NCBI GenBank assembly: GCA_943737045.1
Contig: CALSFV010000030.1
Coordinates: 124,001 to 188,000 of the forward strand
Direction: 5' to 3'
Length of the DNA stretch: 64,000 bases
Source: Parapristionchus giblindavisi
Lineage: Eukaryota; Nematoda; Chromadorea; Rhabditida; Diplogasteridae
A program made the position numbers and the translations under genes. Numbering within the stretch: the stretch's first letter is position 1; each line of letters begins with the position of its first letter. Under the pieces are notes generated by a model. It was not told the DNA's origin. It was given only the letters and a program-made list of their open reading frames with translations, and ran no database searches. Shown piece after piece: positions 34,922 to 45,757 of the stretch.

Positions 34922-35466
34922 CAGTACAATTCGGTCGTGTTTTGTACACATTCTGCGCTGCGCTCCGCTGCGGGGCGCATTTGGTCGCATCACTTATTTC
35001 CTTTGCGTATGAATATTTTTGAATTCTCAAAGTCTTAATCATGAGTTTCCGCGATAAAAAGTTCTTTTAATGACTAAAGAAACCGAAACAAAATTTTTAT
35101 TAATGAGAAAAAAACAATTAAAAGGCGAATCACACTGGTCCGAAAATGATTACTATTAATTTACTGGAAAGGTATACCGTAATATTGCGTATCGATCGCA
35201 CGATCGCCGAAAGATATTTTTGAAAATTTACAGTACCCATCATTTTCGGACCAGTGTGATTTGCCTTTTAATTGTTTTTTCTCATTAATACAAATTTAGT
35301 TTCAGTTTCTTTAGTCATTAAAAGAACTTTTTATCACGGAAACTCATGATTAAGACTTTGAGAATTCAAAAATATTCATACGCAAAGGAAATAAGTGATG
35401 CGACCAAATGCGCCCCGCAGTGGAGCGCAGCGCAGAATGTGTACAAAACACGACCGGGCTGTACTG
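34922..35466 (+). mobile_element. 545-bp foldback MITE with TA duplication, right arm only
   Basis: The TIRs are about 250 bp (CAGTACAATTCGGTCGTG ... CGACCGGGCTGTACTG) and are flanked by TA on both sides (34920-34921, 35467-35468). The left arm retains the empty TA in TGTGTAATACGG (about 7708). TA targets suggest a Tc1/mariner-type transposase in trans. Confidence 0.92.
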
Positions 35467-35539
35467 TACAAAGCCGCTGTTTCAAGGGATCACTTCGACT
35501 TCATAGTTGGTTTACACCCAGTATCTCAAGGTACGCTTG

Positions 35540-35860
35540 AGCTTCTGACCAGATTTACTCTGTGTTAGAGAAGCAAAGTTTTTTGGGGGTTTTTCATCGT
35601 CCCACCGACTCTAGCTTCGACCCCAATTACCATTGCTTGACGGTCAAACACACTGTCGGCAGAGTCCTTGTCTGGAGATGACTCACCATCCGCGGAATGG
35701 GCCTGTTCCGGATAGAGGGCATTCTTGATCGCTGCGGCTGCCAGAACATCTACGAGAAGACGGTGTTGCCCTGGATCCGCTCCACGCACCGCCACTCCTT
35801 AGTTATGGTGCAGGATACCGATCTCAAGCTCAAGTTCGCACCATATTGCCGAGGGGAGAG
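35540..35860 (+). other. GC-rich, coding-like segment, unrecognised
   Basis: Just outside the giant duplication. The plus frame at 35690-35850 reads GLFRIEGILDRCGCQNIYEK then TVLPWIRSTHRHSLVMVQD. The minus strand is also open over 35565-35795, so the strand cannot be settled by openness alone. The composition is much richer in G+C than the flanks. I do not recognise a family; it may be an isolated exon or gene remnant. Confidence 0.35.
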
Positions 35861-36507
35861 GGACAGGCATAATCAATTTTTAAAAAAAATATATATAATC
35901 GAGTGTTTGAGCTTCATCAGCGTGCATGGGCTGCGATTTTCGCGTCCACCATTGACAACCTGATCGACTCCATGAGTTTACGTTGTCAGGCAGTAATTGC
36001 TGCAATTTAGAATCTCCACGAAGTACTGAATCCAAGCTATCCTATTACCCCCAATGGCTCGCATAACCAGATGCTGAATTCGCTGAAAATTGTCATTTTT
36101 CGTAAATTAACCACTATTCCCTTGTTTGTGATACAATATCGATAGTAACTACATAGATCACGGAGAATTCTGCTGTGTACCAAGAAACCGTCTGGAGGCA
36201 AATGAGTCATCCGTGTGAAAGAACCAAATATCAACTATGAGAGTCATCGACGACCATCGAGTGGGTGATGGTGGGACCTATCAGAAAGCATGAATGAACA
36301 AATTTAGAACTGAAAAATCAATAATGAAAAGAATAAGACTTGAAACTGAATTTCAACAAACTGAATTTCTCGTTTCACTGAACCGCTGTGCATTGTACTT
36401 CTGCTTTATTGCTTACACATGTTTGATATCTGGTACATATTGTGAACAATTTACTATTATTCGGAGTGTGCTTTATCGAAGGGAATATGCACTTTATGAT
36501 GTAATCC
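35861..36507. other. Intergenic
   Basis: No supported gene; the open frames here lack splice support and similarity I can recognise. Confidence 0.4.
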
Positions 36508-36739
36508 TTAGTTGCCTGCAGTCTGTGTCGGTGCACCAGTCTGGCTAGCAGGTCCATTGGGTCCGTCACCTTTACCCGCTGGCTTCTTATCTCCGCCTCC
36601 ACACATGGCGAGTACGAATACTGCAGTCTAGAAGAAGAAAAGATCAAAGATCATACGAGAATATAATTGAACTTACTACAGTTGACAATAGGAAAGTGTG
36701 AACGAAGAAGAGAAGAGAGGAGGAACCGTCTCCGAACAT
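36508..36739 (-). CDS. Small Gly/Pro/Thr-rich peptide, copy A
   Basis: Two exons, 36739-36677 and 36627-36508, splice in phase 0 to a 60-residue peptide. Exon 1 gives MFGDGSSSLLFFVHTFLLST plus V, and exon 2 starts TAVFVLAMCGGGDKKPAGKG. One hydrophobic helix (about residues 9-29) spans the splice junction and ends at a single Cys. A polar tail rich in G, P, T, Q and N follows, ending TAGN. It could be a secreted peptide or an N-terminally anchored one. The 49-nt intron contains AAAGATCAAAGATCA beside the acceptor. I recognise no family. Exon conservation across five copies, with in-frame indels only, supports coding. Confidence 0.8.
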
Positions 36740-37621
36740 CTTGAATCAGAAGAATGAAGTGAAGAAATGAGGAAACCGAAGAAGTGGAATGGTGTTTCGA
36801 TTTGAATATGCACTTGCCTAATCATTACATTCTTTCTTTTGTCCTTTCACGAAATGCTTTGCAGAGTAACAATGGATCAAATCAAATTATCATTGAGTTA
36901 TAATTTTGCAATGCAAGGAATCATGCTTAATTTAATTTAATTTATCATACATCCAAAGATGTGACAACATTTGAAACGACAATTAAATAAGTGAATGGAG
37001 AAGGATAGCGGTGAGGGGAAAGAGGCTGTGCCGGTTTCATTCATATGTAGATTTAGTGAAGATCAAAGATCAAAGGTGATCTGAGATAGGTACTTGCGAC
37101 AAACGTGTTGGGGGCAAGCAAATATGCGTTGCTTTTTAGTAAGTAACATTTGCAATTGCACATCCAGCATATGCTCGACGCCTTAGGCTTTGATATTTGA
37201 TCTCTGATCTAATCGTTTGCACTATCGCAGCTTTTACATGTATGACAAGTGGAAAATGCAGAGTATCCACCATATTCCACATGTTCATTGATAAGAGTAT
37301 GTCATCATGTGAATATGTTTACGCATGAGATCAGAATACAGTCTCTCTGATATCGTAACAAACGCTATCCTCTGGTGTCGACCAGAGAAATATCGCACAA
37401 GTCTAGGCCAACCCCTCTTGATCTTCGCACATGACGAGTGCCCATTCTATATTGTTTGTATTATTCATGTTACTTTTATCGCTATCAAATGTCTCGATCA
37501 ATCCAATGTCTTCGACCCTTCACATGCACGATATACAACAGTAAATACTTTTCAAACATTTACTAATATTCAGGGGTGGGCTTAGAGCAAGAGAGTCTTC
37601 ACTTCACGGCTCTTCACTTCC
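36740..37621. other. Intergenic between peptide copies A and B
   Basis: AAGATCAAAGATCAAAGG at about 37062. The sequence at 37555-37620 (CAGGGGTGGG, GTGAAGTGAAGAC-type) is shared with the 3' flanks of the other copies. No other gene was seen; the frame at 37325-37585 is unsupported. Confidence 0.45.
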
Positions 37622-37850
37622 TTAGTTGCCGGCAGTCTGTGTCGGTGCACCAGTCTGGCTAGCAGGTCCATTCGGTCCGTCACCTTTACCCGCAGGCTTC
37701 TTATCTCCGCCTCCACACATGGCGAGTACGAATACCGCAGTCTAGAAGAAGAAAAGATCAAAGATCAAGCAGAATTTTTGAACTTACCACAGATGACAAT
37801 AAGAAAGTGTGAACGAAGAAGAGAAGAGAGGAGGAACCGTCTCCGAACAT
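37622..37850 (-). CDS. Small Gly/Pro/Thr-rich peptide, copy B
   Basis: Exons 37850-37788 and 37741-37622 encode 60 residues, identical to copy D except for TFLLSSV at the end of exon 1. A TATATAA box lies about 40-45 bp upstream (37891-37897, read minus). Transcription diverges from copy D, whose ATG is 800 bp away. The 46-nt intron carries AAAGATCAAAGATCAAG. Confidence 0.82.
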
Positions 37851-37929
37851 CTTGAATCAGAAGAATGAAGTGAAGAAATGAGAGAGATGCCTATATAACA
37901 TAGGAGGCTAATGCAAGATCACTTTTACA

Positions 37930-38440
37930 TTCTCTCCACCAGTTTGTCGGTGGTTTTGGAGAGCAGAATAAGACAGATTATTTTTGCTATACCCTTCTGG
38001 AGGTGGCAGTAGAAGGTGCTACAAGAGAATATCAAATACAATAAAATCGCACTACTCCAGAAGCCCAGATCGCCTCATAACTGGGCGAAGCTAGGGTCAA
38101 ACTACATCAAAGATCAGTCACTCGCTAACTATAGTTTTGCCCTCCGAATCCTTAAACTAGGTTGTCCCGAGTTACCTGATCAGATTGCGAGGATTCTGAA
38201 AAATAACAACATAATTCCATGCACTACAGTTCGAATAAACTTGTGTAAATTCTCCGCTATAGCCATAACCATAATTTTGCTTACATGGAAAAGCGTTGCG
38301 GGCGACAGTTGTCGTCCATTGCGCGGATTACTGTAGAGAAATGCGGATAAGCGAGGCATCTTCCTTCTGCTCAATCTCTACAACTACCGAAAGAGTGGTG
38401 AATCGGATGGCATGAGCTTGTGTCTACGGCCTACTACATA
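37930..38440. promoter_or_regulatory. Shared upstream region of divergent pair B/D
   Basis: TTTGTCGGTGGTTTTGGAGA and neighbouring blocks recur inverted upstream of copy E (52170-52330), and 38500-38600 recurs upstream of copy C. Part of it (38374-38180, minus) is an open frame that matches a decaying reading frame at 51940-52092 (KLMIYDSPNFSTMIPMLEEH), so it may also be gene debris. Confidence 0.5.
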
Positions 38441-38650
38441 ATAAAAATTTTCACGGGAAAAATTCCCATTGGACTTTGGAAATTGGTTGAAACGTAGATC
38501 CACCCTTCATAATACTTTTGGTGATATTATTTTCTCATGAGCATTACTACTACAACAACCGCGGAGTTAGTTTCATGTTTTAACATCTTATTAACAACCT
38601 TTGCATTTATGCATAGGTCTCATTTCTTCACTTCATTCTTCTGATTCAAG

Positions 38651-38882
38651 ATGTTCGGAGACGGTTCCTCCTCTCTTCTCTTCTTCGTTCACACTTTCTT
38701 ATTGGCATCTGTGGTAAGTTCAATAATGTTAATGTTCGATCTTTGATCCTTTCTTCTTCTAGACTGCGGTTTTCGTACTCGCCATGTGTGGAGGCGGAGA
38801 TAAGAAGCCAGCGGGTAAAGGTGACGGACCCAATGGACCTGCTAGCCAGACTGGTGCACCGACACAGACTGCCGGCAACTAA
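38651..38882 (+). CDS. Small Gly/Pro/Thr-rich peptide, copy D
   Basis: Exon 1 38651-38713 (21 codons), intron 38714-38762, exon 2 38763-38882. The peptide is 60 residues: MFGDGSSSLLFFVHTFLLAS, then a hydrophobic stretch through FVLAMC, then GGGDKKPAGKGDGPNGPASQ and TGAPTQTAGN. The ATG is the first in the transcript and is preceded by the conserved GATTCAAG. The intron contains TTCGATCTTTGATCC. The 3' flank (TGAAGACTCCC ... CACCCCCTGAATAATAGTAA) is also conserved among copies. Function unknown. Confidence 0.83.
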
Positions 38883-39041
38883 GGAAACCCCGTAATGTGA
38901 AGACTCCCTTTTTTCGAAAGCACACCCCCTGAATAATAGTAAATTGTTCACCAAATTTTTTATTTGTCATACATTTGTAAGCAACAACAAGAAACTGAAG
39001 TACAATATACAGCGTTTCATAACACGGGGAAACGGGAAAAA

Positions 39042-39400
39042 CATGAATGAAGCCAAGTTTCAGGCCTTATTCCCGCGTTCATATTTAACAATCCAAGTAT
39101 CCGCAATTCTTGGATGCCTAATCGCTGTTCCAAATATGCATGAGTGCTGTCACTAACTTAGGTTCTCAGTAAGATGCAACTCGGCCTATTGTCCGAGTGA
39201 CAAGGATTCCATGATTGTCGAAAGTTTTTTCAACCAGAAAGTTCGACCAGAAGTGCTATCCTCCCTTAAAATATGCTTTGGAAATTCCCATGGTATCCTA
39301 CACAAATCATCCGGATGGGATCATGAGCTCTGCTATCAATACTCAAACAAGTTCTTGTCCGGTGTAGTGGATAAGATGGCTGCTTTTATTTTTGACTGTC
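39042..39400 (+). pseudogene. Receptor fragment (TM4 to extracellular loop 2)
   Basis: VSAILGCLIAVPNMHECCH followed by a stop, then in other frames SSGWDHELCYQYSNKF. This matches the TM4/loop-2 exon of the two Srx-like receptors in this window (GLPNLHECC and SIPNLNECC). No other exons were found nearby, so it is a relic. Confidence 0.6.
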
Positions 39401-39402
39401 AT

Positions 39403-40073
39403 GAGTTCGATCTCCCCTGCCGCAATAATCTTTTGCTGTTTTTGTTCTTGTCGAAAGATTGAAATTTTTTGCAGTGATTATGAAAGCTAGAAAAGTGAAC
39501 ACCTTATCAGTTTGAACTATTACAACAAAATGAGTGAAGTAAAAAAAAAAGAATTTTACATCTCGGGCACATAATTAATGAACAGGTAGACGATGAGTCA
39601 AAAAAAGAAGCATTTAACGTACGCGTGATCTTTGATCTTTGAACTCTTATAGCTGTTTTTATAGTAATTCATTGCTTGACTCATGATGGAGAGGTTAAAT
39701 TGAACTTGAAATTTTCATTTTTCATTTTTTTTGCATCTCCTCCTTCTCCCTCGCCATTCCTCTCATACGAGGTCGAGGTCATGCAATGAATGACCTGAAA
39801 AACAGACATGAGAGTTCAAAGATCAAAGATCATGCGAGTACTTTAAATGCTTCCATTTTTGAACTGTCTTCAAAAAGCCTTGATTTCAGGTCAATCTCAA
39901 CCTGTTCATTAATTACGAAATTCTTTTTTTTACTTCACTCATTTTGTTGATAAGGTTCACAATGATAAGATGTTCACTTTTCTAGCTTTCATAATCACAG
40001 CAAAACATTTCAATTTTCCGACAACAACAAAATCAGCAAAAAATTATTGCGGCTGGTGGGGGGGATCGAACTC
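39403..40073 (+). mobile_element. 670-bp foldback with tRNA-like end
   Basis: The ends pair: GAGTTCGATCTCCCCTGCCG / GGCTGGTGGGGGGGATCGAA, then CGCAATAATC...TTTTGCTG and a further 100 bp including ACTTCACTCATTTTGTTG. On the minus strand the outer edge continues into GGCGTAAGACCCACATCGAG, and GAGTTCGATCC resembles a tRNA B-box. Probably a tRNA-derived repeat at the boundary of a foldback. GATCTTTGATCTTTGA occurs inside. Confidence 0.65.
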
Positions 40074-40790
40074 GATGTGGGTCTTACGCCGGTGGCATAA
40101 TGCATTAGAAGCCAGGTGTAGGCAATAATATTTTGAATAAGAATAGTCAAATTTCACTATGACTCAATCGAACTCCACCACTCAAACTCAAACTCAACGA
40201 ACTCAATGGGTCATTTTTCTCGATTTAAAAAATAAATCATTACCTTCAAATTATATTTATGAACTCAACAGTGTGCGACAGCGCACTTATAAAAAATAAA
40301 GTAGTCTGTCTATGTACATTACCTATTTGTATACTTCCGGCGTTACGACATATCCCATTCATGGCGGTATTGGCCCATCATGGTTATACAGAGGCATAAG
40401 TTCATTGTCAATAAATGCGGCATATGCACATACTGCGTTGATCCGATGAACTCTCCAAAACAACATAAATATACACTATAAATTTCTTTCTCGGATAATA
40501 TTTATATGAATTAAGTGAATACTTTAAGATATTGTACTCTTGACATTATAATAATTAAATCAGGATGTACTAAATTGATGTTGATATGTAAATATAATTT
40601 TAATAATTCTCATGTTACCTTTATAATTGCCCTTATTGGATTATGGAGACATCTTTCATGTCTAATTCGTGGAAGGATAAGATCATAATGTTTTCCTCAA
40701 TCATAATAATCTTCATTATAAATAAATCATCCAACACATCTCATAGCTACATTCAACGACTATTCTAGATATAGTAAGAGACTTCGTGTA
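40074..40790. other. AT-rich intergenic region
   Basis: No gene, RNA or repeat recognised, apart from the tRNA-like continuation at 40074-40110 on the minus strand. Confidence 0.5.
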
Positions 40791-43030
40791 ATGAACCAAC
40801 TCTCCATCTCATCGCTACTGTAAATTGACTTAATTCATTGTTAAACATTTAAAAAAATTTTTATTTTATTTTAATTTCTTAGATTTTCGTCCAGTCGATC
40901 CGATGATAGATTAGTCGTTTTGGTGCTATTCATGTTTACTATATTTGGTCTATTCGCTAATATTGTACTGATAGTCACGATATATCACAATCCAGTAATG
41001 AGAGTGACTCCATCGTAAGTTTTCGTGTTTCAAAAAAAATTGGAGTTAACCATAACAACATTACTCTCAATTCACCAACTATTCATTTTTCCCCGTTAAG
41101 ATATCATTGGCATTGAATCAACTTTATCAGTTTTTAATGGGTGTTTCGTAGCTGGGTTGTCATGAAATTTCTCCATTCCGAAATAGCCTGTGCCTCGTAA
41201 CCTGCATGAATTGAGTAAAAACAATTTGCTACGCGATCAAGCATTCATGTACAAGAAATCTATGAACAAAAAGGATCAACTAAAATGTCTAATATAATTT
41301 TAGTTATCATTGCATCAAGCAAATGTGCATTGGCGATATCATAATGCTATGTGTTCGATCATTCTTCACTCTACCTTACGTATCATTCAAGGAAGCATAT
41401 ATTGCGAATCCAGTGTGAGTAGAAAAAAATGAATCCCCTCGTGGAAAATGGATCGTCAATTTGTTTATGAACATTTTGAAATGGACTCCCTAGCTCATTT
41501 TACAATGTGTCTTTAACAATTTCCATTGTGTATAACCCTTTTTAGTGGTCCAGCTAACTATATTCCACTATTCATTTACCAGTGTGCTGCGTGGACTTTC
41601 GTTATGAATCTCACTACAATGGCCATTAATAGGTTAATGATAAGTTCAAAAAATAAATTTGATTTCGAAATATTTCTTTAACACTATTGATTCAGATTCG
41701 TCTGTACCCGATTCCCCATTCAATACACTGTAAATAATATTAATAAGTTCATTAATCAACAACTATTTCTCAGAAAATTTACTCGTACAAAGTATCACTG
41801 GTGATTGTTTGTGCTACTACAGCGATAGGAATATCATTGTCTATTCCTAATCTCAATGAATGTTGTCATCTTATATGGTCTAATGATTTCTATAGTAGTA
41901 AATACGTACCGGCTAATACGTGGTTAGTGAATTCACTAATTAAGTACCATTTCCGTATAAATGAAATGAATCGTCACAGAGTGCTAATTTGTCATGCCAT
42001 GTTTGTTATTTATCATTTTTTTGCACTTTTCTTAAAGAAGCTGATGATAATCTCCGCAACACTCTCTCGTAAACAAAGAAAGCGATAGAGCTCGGTCAAA
42101 GCGGGGAGTTTCAAGTTAGCTCAAGGTGCACCCTTAAAGGTACTACAGCCTTCATCTGTCCACATATGGCGTATGCTTGCCAATAGTTTTCATCTGCAAT
42201 GCGGACCTCCTTCGCACTATTTGGAGAAGACGAAACACTGTACGTTTAGAATTATATTATTGATTGGTGAATGCAATCGCAATTCCAGAACATTCTTGGA
42301 CAATTCAAACGAGAGATGAGAATAACCATACAGGTTCATCAAGATTTGCCATATTACACTTAACAAAGCCATTATTATTACTAAATAATACATTAAATTA
42401 CATTAAATTTATGTATATTGATAAAACGTAATATTCGAAAACAAATAAAACCTCTGCGAATGAATTAAAAACTGTAAAATTATTTTATAATTTAATTATT
42501 TTTTTGGTGCTGTAAACTTTGTCAGCCGTGACTAATATTATATAATACGTTAAGTTTAAAAAAATATCTTTGCTATGTTTAAGATCTGCACAATATCTTT
42601 TATATTCCTATGCTCGTTTGCCGCGTGGACGTTCATTCCTAGGATTTTCAGTTCAAATAAATGGATCTACTTCATGATAACTGTACTATGGGCGGCACAA
42701 AATGCAGTGAGTAGCTTACTTCAGTAATTATACAATAATACACTAAGCTGCTTAAAGATGAACTGAAATTGAATCAGAATAAAATAAATATTGTAACATG
42801 GGCAGAATAATTTTCGCTACCTTTCTGTCTTCACATTTTGTTCACGGAAATATCCACCTTTAACTTGATCTCCATAAAGAAGTGGAAAATATTTTGTTTC
42901 CAATTTTCAGACTCATCCTACAATAGCACTTCTCTTCAATAAAGATGTCCGGACTCATGTGCGAAAGATGTTCAAGAGACAACACAAAAATGCTTCAACA
43001 AATGTAACTTTAAAGGCACACCAAAGCTAA
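40791..43030 (+). CDS. Srx-like seven-transmembrane chemoreceptor, complete
   Basis: Ten exons join in frame to 306 residues: 40791-40819, 40883-41014, 41304-41414, 41546-41632, 41696-41729, 41774-41922, 42149-42239, 42289-42333, 42584-42706 and 42911-43030. TM1 is GLFANIVLIVTIY, TM2 is in CIGDIIMLCVRSFFTLP, and TM3 is QCAAWTFVMNLTTMAINR followed by FVCTRFPIQYT. TM4 and loop 2 give GISLSIPNLNECCHLIW ... ANTW. TM6-7 include SFAAWTFIPRIFSSNKW and WAAQNA, with THPTIALLFNKDVR in the tail. Five successive exons (132, 111, 87, 34 and 149 nt) are the same length as in the 4889-6705 paralogue. Exon 7 follows directly on a MITE (42030-42146). The last residues and stop codon lie in another MITE (43013 on). 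It is presumably a sensory-cilium receptor; the family is assigned from pattern memory. Confidence 0.85.
42030..42146 (+). mobile_element. Short MITE abutting a receptor exon
   Basis: GAGCTCGGTCAAAGCGGGGA ... AGCTCAAGGTGCACCCTTAA. It belongs to the same family as 43013-43125 and ends within 3 bp of the acceptor AG of the TM5 exon, so that exon's polypyrimidine region is element-derived. Confidence 0.55.
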
Positions 43031-43125
43031 TTTGCAACTCTCCGTTCTCGTCACACTCTTTCGCTTTCATTGTCTATGGTGAGAGTATTCCAATGCCGAG
43101 AGAAGAATTAGCTTGGAGTGTACCT
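43013..43125 (+). mobile_element. TTAA-flanked MITE overlapping receptor stop codon
   Basis: AGGCACACCAAAGCTAATTT ... AATTAGCTTGGAGTGTACCT between TTAA copies (43009-43012, 43126-43129). The receptor reading frame runs into it (LKAHQS then TAA at 43028). Confidence 0.75.
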
Positions 43126-43130
43126 TTAAC

Positions 43131-44021
43131 GAGAACCTAGCGTATGAAATATACTATAAGATATTCAGCGTACTGAAGACCAGAATGGATCGTCATCTCA
43201 ATACTGCATGTAATGATGATATGTATTTTGTATTTGTGTATGATCGTATGTTAATTTATCCAACTAACGAAACTGTAGGCTCATATTGCAGGATTTATAC
43301 GTTTAGATAATTTTCGAATTCATTCATATAAATTATCAGATCCGTAAAATGTTAAAATGTGTGTAGTTAGAGTGTGTACTCTTGCTTGTATATCTAATGA
43401 TACGTGTGTTTCGTTTATTTCTTATGGTTGTTGAAAAATTCGTCCGCAAGAAATTAAAAGAATATCATGTTTACTAAGCCCTTCTTGGCCAGGGACCAAA
43501 CTCTTTTTCAATAATCCCAATAATCCATAATCTCATTTAAAATTTTATTTTGCGAGAATCAACACATCAAATCTATGAGCTTTCCGCTGTAGTTTGTTCC
43601 TCTCCGTGGTTGGAAAAATGCAGGAATACTTATGGTATAGTATCGATCTGGATTTCTCTCGTTCAAAGACGACAAAATTATATTTATAGAACTCTGATCG
43701 AATCTGAAATTAAGTAGATATTTAATATTTTGCATATGTCTCCTCGCAAATTTCTAGAATTGAAATGTGAATCTACGCCTATTCACAAAAATTTGTTCTA
43801 CTCGGAAAATAATAGTATTGTACCTGTGGCAGTTAGCGTGAACATAAAATTTATCAACATCAAAATTGCATTCAACTTCTGATCCCTCTGGAGCCATGCA
43901 ATCTTCGGTTAGGGCACATAAAACGTTCCTTAAAGAGACATCCCGAGTAAATTTGTGGAGAGTTTCAAATTAACTTTTAACTCTATTTTCGCTATTTTTA
44001 ATTGTTTCTCGACAAAATATA
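43131..44021. other. AT-rich intergenic region
   Basis: No recognised gene or repeat. Confidence 0.5.
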
Positions 44022-45757
44022 CTACTCTATCACATCGAATTTCACTTTTTTCTGATTTTGCAAGATTTCAAATTTGTGAAGAACGAACCATTTCACAGCT
44101 TCTCTAGCATATTCAGATTGCTGCACAATGGCAACATTCGCTTCGTATTCTCCGCCGTAGGCTCTTTCGACCCATATCGGTAGATAATCGTACATTCCTT
44201 CAAGAGGAATCCAAGATTTGCTTCTCACAAATACATTTTTATATTTTTCACTCAGGGATCCAATTGCATGTGGAATTGATGTTCAATCTGCACCAAAAAG
44301 GTTGGTAACGAGAAACATAATAAAAAGAGCTTACTTTTATAGGTAGCTGCGTAGATCGAGTGCCCTGATGATCCTCCGAGATGGTAAGGGGTGATCTTAC
44401 CGTTGGATATCTAAATTACGAAAATAAATTGGTTAAATGTTTTTCGGAGTCAGAATGTTTGAAAGACTGGTCCATGCCTTTGATGCCAACAACTCTAGAC
44501 TCATCACAAGATGTACAGATGTGTCTAGTGCAACGAAGAATGGAAACTCTGCGAAGACTTCCTGTAATGAAAGTGACTTCAACATCCTTACATATACCTT
44601 ACAAATACTAAAACAAAAATTAATTAATTTAGAGGAAAACCTACCGCTACAATGATCGTCTTGAATCGATACTCTTTCAAATTTCTGACAAATTCGGGGT
44701 ACTTTGGGAAATCGAAGAGTCTCAGTTCTAGATTGCACAATGAGTGCAGCTCTCGTTGCTGAAAACAATTACATATTATTTTATCTATAATGTCTACTAC
44801 TTGGCCTACTAATCGGCTTGCTACTTGTGCTATGTCTTCAACTACATATGTCTACTCGCTTCATCGACTAGTTCAATAGGACAATCCATACCCAAAAATT
44901 TCTATGTACCTGATCTTCGTTCAACCCTATATCATAATAGACAATCTTATTGTTCTTCCCAAACTTTCTCCAACTGGCAATGGCTGCTTTCGATTCTTCA
45001 AAATGATTCGAGGAAGAATAGGTTACTATCACTATATCGTCGGCCTGTCATTAAAGGGAGCGTAACCTCTCTCAATGGTCTCTTCATTGTGCACACTATT
45101 TCTCTGTTGTCTAACAGCGCGTCGAAGAGACCATTGAGAGTGATTACGTTCCCTTTAATGTAATATTGAATGTAGAATGACCATCTCTCAATTGCTTAAT
45201 CATAGAACTAACGAATAAGATGTTCCACATGTGTTGGCTCTAGGCATACCAAAGCATCTGTTAAACTGTACTATAATGCAATTTTGAGTTGCTTCACTAT
45301 TATACAAATTGTGTACTTGATAATGATTATTCGGATTGTGACTGACTTTACACGCATTTCGATGATAAGCTGAAGCATTGGTGAGCTTCCATTTTTCCAA
45401 ATACGGCAATAGAGAGGAATCGAAAGGGGTTCCATAGTGCTTGACTCGTCCTCCATCATACTCAATGAATATCAACTGAAAATATTACAAAACAATAAAG
45501 ACGATTATAGTAATGAATTATTTCAATTGAGATCATCGGGGTGTGTGATAAATCTGTTAGATAATAATTTTTGAAGAGTTATGATCTACCATTAGAAGAA
45601 CAATTACCTCTTCGTTCAATGATCTCGGAGCCTTCGAAATTAGAAATATAACAACTATGATAAAAGAAAAGAACAAAGTGATAGAAGATATTGATATTTT
45701 CGTGAATCTGGCCGGAAGCAGTATCATATAGCGTACTTTGCGAAACATGGAATACAT
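44022..45757 (-). CDS. DUF1647-like, type II membrane protein
   Basis: Exon 1 (45757-45608) gives a cytosolic N-terminus and a signal anchor (SSITLFFSFIIVVIFLIS). Exon 2 (45475-45272) is luminal, with two cysteines. Exon 3 (45044-44910) reads ADDIVIVTYSSSNHFEES then NKIVYYDIGLNEDQ. Exon 4 (44758-44645) includes LCNLELRLFDFPKYPEFVRN. Then EVFAEFPFFVALDTSV (from 44561), SGHSIYAATYK (44410-44335) and a last exon with MYDYLPIWVERAYGGEYEAN and VKWFVLHKFEI to the stop at 44022. The SSNHF, YDLGL, KYP and GHSIYA pattern is that of nematode DUF1647 proteins, which look like Golgi glycosyltransferases, though that role is unproven. Joining 44335 to the last exon at 44287 gives TGA at once, suggesting a frameshift or an unusual junction. 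Intron 2 carries the TTAA MITE. Confidence 0.75.
45055..45154 (+). mobile_element. TTAA-flanked MITE in DUF1647 intron
   Basis: AGGGAGCGTAACCTC ... GATTACGTTCCCT between TTAA copies at 45051-45054 and 45155-45158. Same family as the left-arm-only element at 16011-16123. Confidence 0.9.

Larger units (their letters stand above)
20611..35503 (-). repeat. Right arm of the giant inverted duplication
   Basis: Reverse-complement partner of 7673-18782. Relative to the left arm it carries extra MITEs at 29634-30362, 33015-33551 and 34922-35466 and about 225 bp at 32468-32690. It retains 26107-27950, which contains conserved PAPS-synthetase exons and is therefore a deletion on the left. It lacks the left-only MITE of 16011-16123. 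The arm resumes beyond the last MITE (AAGCCGCTGTTTCAAGGG) and ends at about 35503. Confidence 0.96.
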
